A stretch of 64,000 nt of DNA from assembly GCA_014904845.1 (NCBI GenBank), contig MU119428.1, forward strand, positions 1 through 64,000. The letters are read 5' to 3'. The translations under genes were made by a program, and so were the position numbers. Source of the DNA: Acephala macrosclerotiorum (Eukaryota > Ascomycota > Leotiomycetes > Helotiales > Mollisiaceae). Below the pieces are notes generated by a model that made no database searches, was not told the origin of the DNA, and was given only the letters and a program-made list of their open reading frames with translations. The stretch's first letter is position 1. Every line of letters begins with the position of its first letter. Positions 57,451 through 64,000 of this stretch are shown piece by piece.

Positions 57451-57659
57451 GTAGGGGTAAGGAAATAGGGGAGATCGCGTTGTTTAAGAGGGATTCCAGG
57501 CAGTTAAATTCGGAGTAAAAGGAGTAGTACTTAATATGGTTGCAAAGAGTGCAACATATGCTGCCTACAAAAGATTTCCGAGGATACCTGTACCGCCTTT
57601 TCTCAAGGCTGCAGCAGTCGGGCGACATGTTTGCATCTGTGGCGAATTGGTTTTGCATA

Positions 57660-57911
57660 TTCTAGTTGATAGTCATAATAGAGCAAGGGGTAATAACTAT
57701 AGTAGCTTTTGACGCTCTTAATAGGACGATCGATAGTATAGCCAAACTATAGTATTTTTCAGACTACAAGTCGAGCCCTTATAAAGAAATAGCTAAAGAA
57801 CAATAGCAAACAAATTATAGCTTTATATATTTATATGGTGGAGATTTAAAACCCCTAAACTAGAAAGTTTTTTCGGCACACCGGTTTTTCGGCACGCAGG
57901 GATGGACGTTA
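57660..57911 (+). mobile_element. Fragment B: inverted type-L end of the element family
   Basis: Read on the minus strand from 57,911 it starts TAACGTCCATCCCTGCGTGC and continues with TTTAGGGGTTTTAAATCTCC, TTTAGCTATTTCTTTATAAG and CTATTATGACTATC-like boxes, matching the left end of element A for about 250 bp. I could not find a second end further left, so it is a partial copy or its far end has decayed. Confidence 0.65.
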
Positions 57912-57973
57912 TAACCTTAATATTTTCTTACTGCAAACCGAATCCTTGTAGAGAAATAGCTAAAGAATAATAG
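57912..57973 (+). mobile_element. Fragment D, left piece (split by element C)
   Basis: 62 bp that match the interior of a type-L end (TTTTCTTACTGCAAACCGAA, then GAGAAATAGCTAAAGAATAA). The rest of D continues at 61,806-61,909 on the other side of element C. Confidence 0.7.
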
Positions 57974-58364
57974 TAACGTCCTTCTCTACGTAGCGAGAAA
58001 CCCATCGTACCGAGAAATCTAATAAGTACTTTAACTTTAAACACCTTAAAATCTATGCACAACTCGATGTCTCTAATTTCTTTGTATACGTTGCGTTTTA
58101 TAACCATTTTTAAATACTTGGAATCCCTTTTAATAAAAAATTTGTATCGTCGCCCTCACGCCTGATTTGCAGAGAGTCTTTCTTCGTGGCATTATTGAGT
58201 TCCTTTATTATAGCTCCACCATCGAGCTCTTATTACTTCTAATTCCCTTAAACAGATTTTACCTGAGCTCTACGGGTCTCCTATCATGCTAGAAATCCTC
58301 ATTAGCATTGTGTTTGCTGTGGCGCGCAATTTCATGCAAGGTCGCCACGCCGATCGGTACCTCC
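57974..58364 (+). repeat. Element C left inverted repeat (type-R module)
   Basis: About 390 bp. Its reverse complement follows the right end of element A from GGAGGTACCGATC and TTGCGCGCCACA down to ATAGATTTTAAGGTG and the TIR. It lies 409 bp upstream of the ATG of the cargo gene. Confidence 0.75.
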
Positions 58365-58772
58365 AACCGAAGCGATCACCAATTCCGGCTAGAGCAAAAT
58401 AGCTTCGCACGTCCCGACAGCCAGCACGTGACCTCTGATAGAAGTTCTGGAAGAACGCCACACATCAAGTCAGGCCTGTGGCTGTGCAGAGTCTTGGCAA
58501 ACGGGCCGACATCAGCCCCGCAGCCTTGCAATCCAACTCATTCTTCTGGTCAACCAACTCAACTCTCTGAGAATACCTACAGAATTCGCCGCCTCACAAG
58601 GGTGTGGCAAGAGCGGTTCGGCCGACCTCCCTGCCATATCCACGTATCGTTGGGCCACAAGCCCCGCATCTCCAAAGTAAAGGCTTTTAGATCCAACTTC
58701 TTTAGTGCCCGATACTCGCTCGATAGCTTGCCCTACTCGTATCTCTCCACCTAAACCGCCGCCTCCGAGATA

Positions 58773-61127
58773 ATGCGTCTTCTATTCCGCAGCGATAACG
58801 GCGAATATAGACTCACAAAGGACTTCGTTGGCGATGATCTTATCCCTCCCTACGCAATACTTTCTCACACATGGCTAGCGGATGCTGAGGAGCCTACCTT
58901 CAAAGACCTGACAAATGGCACCGGCGGGGACAAGCTTGGCTATGAGAAGATCCGGTTCTGTGGAAAACAAGCGGGGCAGGATGGCCTACGATACTTTTGG
59001 GTGGACACCTGCTGTATTAATAAGGCAAATCATAACGAATTATCGCAGGCTATCAACTCCATGTTTCGATGGTACCGCAACGCGTGCCGATGCTACGTCT
59101 ATTTGTTGGATGTCCCTCTCGCTCCTTTCGACAACTGTCATACACTTAATCTACAATCATGGGATTCGGATTTTTGGAAAAGTCGATGGTTCACTCGAGG
59201 TTGGACGCTCCAAGAGCTTCTTGCTCCGGCTTCAGTCGAATTCTTCTCTAAAGAAGGCGAGCGACTTGGTGACAAGAATTCTCTAGAGCAACAAATTCAG
59301 GAGATAACGGGTATTCCTGCCTTAGCGCTTCAAGGAGCCCCTTTATCTCAGCTTGGTGTCGATAAGCCATTTCTATGGATGGACCGCCGCCAGACAAAGC
59401 TCGATGAAGATAAAGTGTACTCATTACTGGGCATTTTCGACGTCATAATTCCCCTCTCCTATAACGAAGGATGGACGAATGCATTTAAACGGCTCCGAGA
59501 GGTGATCGATAAACGGGAAAAATGTGCTCAAGATTTGTACCTCACGGATCCCCGCCTTGACAAGGAGCGGATTGTGGCCACGAAGGGTGGCTTATTGGAG
59601 GACTCGTACCGATGGATCCTCGGAAACTACAAGTTCCAGCGATGGCGCAGCACCCAGCAGAGTACACTTCTTTGGATCAAGGGTGATCCTGGCAAGGGCA
59701 AGACGATGTTGCTCTGCGGTATTATCAACGAATTAGACAAGCCGACTGACAAGACGACTCTTCTGTCCTACTTCTTCTGCCAGGCCACCGACTCGCGAAT
59801 CAATAACGCCACGGCCGTACTACGAGGTCTGATATATATGCTTGTCGGTCAGCAGCCATCGCTCATCTCGTATATCCTGAAGAAGCACGACCACGCAGGC
59901 AAAAGCCTTTTTGATGATGCGAATGCATGGGTTGCCTTAGTCGAGATCTTCACGGACATGCTCCAAGACCCGAACTTAAACAGAGCATACTTGATCATCG
60001 ATGCACTCGACGAATGCGTAGCAGACTTACCGAAACTATTAGATTTTATCGTCCAGAAGTCGTCTATATCTCCCCGTGTTAAGTGGATCGTCTCAAGCCG
60101 CAACGACACCAATATTGAGCGGAGACTACAGCTTGGCGATTCCAGGACGAGGCTGAGTCTTGAGCTTAAAGAAAACGCAAAGCATGTATCCCGTGCGGTT
60201 AATGTATACATGCATTCGAGAATATTTGATTCAAATATCCATAAAGGTTGGGTGGGGACCGATGCCACGGCGATGTCCTCTTACGATCAGAATTTGGACC
60301 AATCTGCCATGTTACCATCTACTGAAGATAAAGAGACCCCGGCGGAAAGGTTCCAAGAAGATGAGCCGCTTCGTGTTCCGCGTCTGAATATATACGGCAC
60401 GCAGTCTGGTGTGACTCGACGATCTGCTGTCAAAGTACAAAGGACTCCAAAATTTAGCGACCAATCTATCCAATCAGATCGCGACTTAGAACATTCGCTG
60501 GATACCTCTCGAGGCGTACATGTTGGCTCTGTTCCGTGTCCACATTCTGGCTGTGCGACTAGTCCGACAATACTGTATCGGTCTGGCAGATTCTCCAACG
60601 AAGCAAGATCTGAAATTATCGAACACCTACGTCAAGTGCATAATACCTCGCTATTTTCATGTCCAGTGAAGGGATGTCAGCGTCAGGACAAGGACGGATA
60701 CTTCAGACGTCATGATTTGTTGAAGCACTTGAAAAAAGAACATCCGTTGTGTTCCTCTGGCAAGATACTGCGTAACAAAGATCTTGATTTGTATGGCAAG
60801 TCGGAGGATAAGTTAGCATCTCGTCGCGAGGTCAAAGTTCCATGTCCACATCGTAACTGTGCAAGTCGCCCGACAATACTCTATCAGCATGGCAGATTTC
60901 TCAAAGAGGCGAGATCTGAAATCACAGAACACCTACGTCAGGTACATAATACCTCGCTATTTTCATGTCCAGTGAAGGGATGTCAGCGTCAGGACAAGGA
61001 CGGATACTTCAGACGTCATGATTTAGTAAAGCACTTGAAAAACGGACATCCGTTGTATTCCTCTGACAAGATTTTGCGTAGCAAAGATCTTGATTTATAT
61101 AATGAGTCTGAGGACGAGTTAGCATAG
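58773..61127 (+). CDS. HET-NACHT protein with C-terminal tandem C2H2 zinc fingers
   Basis: Intronless, 784 residues. HET domain from about residue 26: YAILSHTWLAD, YFWVDTCCINKANHNELSQA, SRWFTRGWTLQELLAP and DKVYSLLGIFDVIIPLSYNE. The NACHT NTPase follows, with Walker A GDPGKGKT at about 304-311 and Walker B LIIDALDEC at about 407-415, then WIVSSRND. In the HNWD class of incompatibility NLRs the NACHT module is completed and followed by WD40 repeats. Here it ends early, near NVYMHSRI (about residue 485), and a polar linker leads to two 102-residue repeats from residue 587. Each repeat holds two fingers of the form C-x4-C...H-x4-H. Inferred role: ligand-sensing death effector or its regulator. 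The gene is the cargo of element C. Confidence 0.9.
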   Translation: MRLLFRSDNGEYRLTKDFVGDDLIPPYAILSHTWLADAEEPTFKDLTNGTGGDKLGYEKIRFCGKQAGQDGLRYFWVDTCCINKANHNELSQAINSMFRWYRNACRCYVYLLDVPLAPFDNCHTLNLQSWDSDFWKSRWFTRGWTLQELLAPASVEFFSKEGERLGDKNSLEQQIQEITGIPALALQGAPLSQLGVDKPFLWMDRRQTKLDEDKVYSLLGIFDVIIPLSYNEGWTNAFKRLREVIDKREKCAQDLYLTDPRLDKERIVATKGGLLEDSYRWILGNYKFQRWRSTQQSTLLWIKGDPGKGKTMLLCGIINELDKPTDKTTLLSYFFCQATDSRINNATAVLRGLIYMLVGQQPSLISYILKKHDHAGKSLFDDANAWVALVEIFTDMLQDPNLNRAYLIIDALDECVADLPKLLDFIVQKSSISPRVKWIVSSRNDTNIERRLQLGDSRTRLSLELKENAKHVSRAVNVYMHSRIFDSNIHKGWVGTDATAMSSYDQNLDQSAMLPSTEDKETPAERFQEDEPLRVPRLNIYGTQSGVTRRSAVKVQRTPKFSDQSIQSDRDLEHSLDTSRGVHVGSVPCPHSGCATSPTILYRSGRFSNEARSEIIEHLRQVHNTSLFSCPVKGCQRQDKDGYFRRHDLLKHLKKEHPLCSSGKILRNKDLDLYGKSEDKLASRREVKVPCPHRNCASRPTILYQHGRFLKEARSEITEHLRQVHNTSLFSCPVKGCQRQDKDGYFRRHDLVKHLKNGHPLYSSDKILRSKDLDLYNESEDELA

Positions 61128-61130
61128 ATG
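60531..61130 (+). repeat. Tandem 306-bp coding repeat (zinc-finger units)
   Basis: Unit 1 starts at 60,531 and unit 2 at 60,837; the period of 306 bp is 102 codons. Within the units, 60,639-60,718 and 60,945-61,024 are identical over 80 bp, while flanking parts differ at many sites, including amino-acid changes near the first finger. The patchy identity points to gene conversion or recent unequal exchange, as in WD40 repeats of HNWD genes. Confidence 0.9.
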
Positions 61131-61409
61131 TCATGCCGCATCGTTGAGATGTCCGCTCGCTAGACTGCTCTACTGCCATGGGTGACTTTGGATTGCAAAA
61201 AGACTAAGGAGTTCGAGAAGAACGCCACAGTTTAAACGAATGCGGTGTAGCGTAAATCGAAAAAGGTACGGAGGTACCTGCTCCAAGCACTCTCACATCG
61301 CCTTTCACGGCAGAATCTGTATCGGGTGTGAGGGACGTAGAAATTGCATTATGTAAGCAAAGAAGCTTGGCGTTTCGCAGGCGTGCTTTTTCATTGGTTG
61401 GTTTGAAAA

Positions 61410-61805
61410 GGAGTACCGATTAGTGCGGCGATTGTGTATGAATTTACATGCTGCACCCGCCATAAGGCTGATAGTGTTTCTCTGGCACTGTAGGAGACTT
61501 TTAGGGCTTAATTAAAACGGTTTTATGAGAATTAAAAGTGATAAGAGCATAATAATAATATTATAATAAAGGAACTTTATTATATTATAAAAATAAACCT
61601 TTTGCAAATTACGAGTAAGGGCGACGACGCAAACGTAAATTTTTAATAAGAGAGGCCTTGAGTATTTAGGAATAATTATAAAATACGACTTATAAAAAAA
61701 AATTAGAGACATCAATATGTATCAAAGGTTATAGATGTTTAAAGTCAAAGTACCTATCGTTTTTCTCGTCACGGCGGGTTTCTCGCTACGCACGGACGGA
61801 CGTTA
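61410..61805 (-). repeat. Element C right inverted repeat (type-R module)
   Basis: Begins GGAGTACCGAT, passes GTATGAATTTAC and CATAAGGCTGAT (as in element A), then an AT-rich middle and GGGCGACGACGC, and ends GGACGGACGTTA. Inverted relative to 57,974-58,364. Confidence 0.75.
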
Positions 61806-61909
61806 AACTGATCATAACTTTATATATCTTCGTGGTGGAGATTTAAGACCCCCAAACCATGAAGTCGTTCCAGCACGCAGGGTTTTTCGGCACGCAGGGA
61901 TAGACGTTA
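61806..61909 (+). mobile_element. Fragment D, right piece (split by element C)
   Basis: Continues D after element C: AACTTTATATATC, GGTGGAGATTTAAGACCCCC, ATGAAGTCGTTCC and a TIR ending GGGATAGACGTTA at 61,909. It is the inverted type-L end seen intact in element A. Confidence 0.75.
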
Positions 61910-62162
61910 CCAATAACTTTCGCATTATTTCTACCACCCCTAGTCTTGGAGGTATTATTTTGACAACGTATGTACTCCTCTATCGATGTCCTTCAACCCC
62001 TTCCACTAGGACATTTCTTTGCGTGGTTTGGCTCCCACGCTCTAAATTCATTTAAATTCTACAGTTCTCAGTAGTAGCAACGTATTCGGGAAGAACCTTT
62101 TCTGTTCCTATATGTAGTTGGGTCGGCGCTGCTGAAATGTCTTCTCCGAGTTCAGACGGCTA
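61910..62162. other. Intergenic
   Basis: No coding structure between the element family and the downstream end of the kinase-like gene. Confidence 0.35.
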
Positions 62163-63366
62163 TCACGGCCCTTCAAGACAGAATGGGATGTGCGAGGATA
62201 TCTGAGCACAACCAACCAGGCTCACAAGCTCCTCCTTTCGTGGTGAATTTGTCAAGAAAGCGTGCTGGGACAATCAGAACATATAGGAATTGAGGATTCA
62301 AGTAACTCACCGACAGAAGTTCTTTGGCCGAGCTTGATGCTGTTGAGTGTAGAAACCTGTCTGCTTGAGGAGACCACTTGTCGGGATGCTCCAAGGCCAG
62401 TCTTTCACGGCGGCGGCTGCCCCGCTCCATAAGTTGGAGCATCACGAAGCCTAAAGCTTCAGTGTCTTCGCGCATCTCGGGGCTTCGTGGACCAATATTG
62501 ATGCACCCTTCAGCATTGGCTTAGATGAAAAGATTAGCAGGGCAAGCAATCCTTAGGTCGAGGAGGACTTACCGACTTTGACATCTCCGCGAAGAGACAG
62601 GAGTATAGTAGAACATGTAATATTTCGATGCATCATGTCTCGAGAGGCGAGCAAATCAAGTCCCATCAGCACCTACTTCTTCAGTATCAAAGTTCAAAGA
62701 GATTTGATAGGAGCAACTCACCTGGTGTATGATTGTCGCTATCTGAATCTCGTTCGGTGGGATAGCAGATCCATTGAGATCCGTCAGAGATATTGCCATG
62801 CATTCGGAAACGGTAAAGATCGCACCGTCACACACAAATATTTCATAGCAGGTAAGGAAATTTTCATGTTTAACTTGACGAAGGGCTTGAGCTTGGTCAT
62901 TGACCTCCGATCCAGCTATGCACTTCACCGCGAAAAGCTCAAATGTAGCTGGGTTCTTGCACGCAACAACTACTGACGCCCCCAATTCACGGCGGTATGC
63001 CTTGGTATAGTATTGCCATGGTGACGCTCTTCTCAGAGGCAAGGAGTCCAATGGTGGCTCTTCTGGGCTGCATATTTCTTGTGGTACAAAAAGAGATTCG
63101 GGTGCCTTAAGCTTTGGTGGAAGTCGAGGTGGAAGCATGTCATAGACAACTTCGCCAGCATTGTCACCTGCTGTACCAGAGTCAGATTGCTCTTCATGCC
63201 GTATCCTCTTCCGCCACGTGGGGCTTTGAGGGTCGTCATGTCGGTTCCTCTTTGGCGACGTGATGGCCTGAAGGGTTACGTCCCATTGCTTCTCAAGCCG
63301 AATTTTGCCTGGAAACTGTGTTATAGTCGAGTCCGATCTCTCTAGTCGACGAGCCATACTTGTCAT
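62163..63366 (-). CDS. Protein kinase-fold protein lacking catalytic motifs (pseudokinase)
   Basis: Minus-strand exons 63,366-62,722, 62,672-62,573, 62,519-62,311 and 62,264-62,163 give 351 residues. Introns are 49, 53, 53 and 46 nt candidates of which three are used (62,673-62,721, 62,520-62,572, 62,265-62,310), all GT-AG. An N-terminal basic region (SPKRNRHDDPQSPTWRKRIR) precedes a small lobe with FAVKCI (the ATP lysine) and a large lobe. The catalytic loop is HRNITCSTI instead of HRDxxxxN, and the DFG position reads NAEG, so phosphotransfer is unlikely. It continues with RSPEMREDTEALGFVMLQLM, corresponding to the APE and F-helix region. I start at ATG 63,366; a coding-like frame upstream (MRALELLKPAQVYESLKQTA, about 63,300-63,500) may be an additional 5' exon. 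Confidence 0.7.
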
Positions 63367-64000
63367 GATACGCGTAAAGGGAATAAAGTCGGTTGTAAGA
63401 GGTATGAAAGCGGGCCGTCTGTTTAAGGCTTTCGTAAACTTGAGCCGGCTTGAGGAGTTCAAGAGCCCTCATGAGATTATCTCGGAGAGGGTCTCGACTT
63501 CTCATAATCCAGTTTAGGTAGGTGGCGGTTCTCATCACGCAAGGAAAAGAGAACGGCTGAAATTGGAGTTGTTGCCTGAGGCAGAGAGAAGACTCCGCTA
63601 TCTGATCACCTACGCCGAAACTGGAGCCGCTTGAGAAGATGAGACAGGAGGTTGGAAAGGGCGCCTGCATCGACGACAGTTCTAACTAAGGACATCAAGA
63701 ACATCATCAGGCACTTTTCTGATGATGGGCGATGGAAAATGGATATCCAAAACAGAGCTCAGGAGCCAGAATTGTATGATCACCTCTCCAATGCCGTAGA
63801 GGCGGTAAAACTGGACGTATTCCACCAGTTCAAAGTCTGCCTTTGCTCGAAACGGACCCTGCAATCCTTTCGCAGCAATTTCTATAGACCAAGTCTATTC
63901 TCCCCCCCCCTCTCTCTCCTCCTCCCTCCCTCCTCTTTTGCTGCCTGCCTCGTCCTTCCCTCGCTCTGCCATCTAAATTGAAACGATGAATATGCGATAT
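63367..64000. other. Upstream region with pyrimidine tract and possible next gene start
   Basis: 63,300-63,670 holds a minus-strand coding-like frame that may be a first exon of the kinase-like gene. A CT-rich tract with a run of C at about 63,900-63,970 is followed by an ATG near 63,984, where the window ends; this resembles the 5' UTR and start of a plus-strand gene but too little is visible. Confidence 0.35.

Larger units (their letters stand above)
57974..61805 (+). mobile_element. Element C: TIR transposon carrying a HET-NACHT gene
   Basis: 3.8 kb bounded by long inverted repeats, about 57,974-58,364 and 61,410-61,805. The outer 41 bp agree at about 33 positions (TAACGTCC.TC.. then GCGAGAAACCC). 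The inverted repeats are colinear for about 390 bp, and both are homologous to the right end of element A. Removing C and one TA rejoins fragment D as AATAATAG-TA-AACTGATC, which matches the intact sequence in fragment B (AATAGCAAAC) and shows insertion with TA duplication. The only gene inside is the HET-NACHT-zinc-finger gene; there is no transposase. This is a non-autonomous element with an NLR-type cargo, inserted into an older copy of its own family. Confidence 0.8.

Noticed and set aside
58308..58754. 148-residue plus-strand frame upstream of the HET-NACHT gene
   Set aside because: It starts inside the inverted repeat, has no domain and lies in the expected promoter region.
44324..61909. 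Starship giant element or LTR retrotransposon
   Set aside because: No tyrosine-recombinase captain, reverse transcriptase, integrase or long direct repeats are seen; ends are inverted and flanked by TA.

Overview
The window is nuclear DNA of a filamentous ascomycete (Pezizomycotina). Protein-coding genes are split by short GT-AG introns of about 46-65 nt with CTAAC/CTAAT-like branch sites. The gene content is typical of these fungi: three HET-domain proteins, a HET-NACHT NTPase, a WOPR (Gti1/Pac2) fragment, a fungal-type AAA ATPase and kinase-like proteins. Decayed repeats with almost no G+C point to repeat-induced point mutation (RIP). A leotiomycete host is my guess only; nothing here fixes the genus.

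Layout. 1-11,329 is an extreme AT block with only about 15-20 G or C in the first 1,000 bases, mostly in CpG pairs. It holds at least three diverged copies of one repeat and a less decayed island with inverted-repeat ends. It stops abruptly where the last repeat copy stops. 11,330-12,740 has normal composition but no gene I can defend. 12.7-31.3 kb holds a Myb/SANT-like nuclear protein, a duplicated pair of small orphan genes, a Cys-rich protein, a broken WOPR gene beside a broken kinase fragment, two adjacent long frames each cut by one in-frame TGA, two convergent orphan genes, an eight-exon AAA ATPase and a small basic protein. 31.3-44.3 kb holds orphan multi-exon genes, one with a possible SET-like C-terminus, plus a perfect hairpin, palindromes in a divergent promoter and a dispersed repeat. 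44.3-61.9 kb is the most interesting part: a HET/NLR island mixed with pseudogenes and a family of terminal-inverted-repeat (TIR) elements. 62.2-63.4 kb carries a kinase-fold protein lacking catalytic residues.

Main discovery candidate. Two intact elements share the same ends, with TIRs beginning TAACGTCY and apparent TA target duplications, but carry different intronless cargo and no visible transposase. Element A (44,324-47,096) carries a polytopic membrane protein. Element C (57,974-61,805) carries a HET-NACHT protein whose C-terminus is a tandem C2H2 zinc-finger repeat instead of WD40 repeats. The same end module of about 390 bp lies upstream of both cargo genes and is present at both ends of C. 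C sits inside an older relative (D) with a reconstructable TA target site, and another relative (B) abuts D. This looks like a gene-carrying, non-autonomous DNA transposon family that has picked up an NLR-type allorecognition gene.

Several genes show decay by stop codons with the frame kept (20.8, 23.1, 50.1-51.2, 51.8-52.4 kb). This suggests C-to-T type mutation in the gene-bearing part as well, in addition to the frameshifted relics at 19.4, 53.6 and 57.3 kb. All exon structures were read by eye from splice motifs and frame continuity; none is backed by transcripts.
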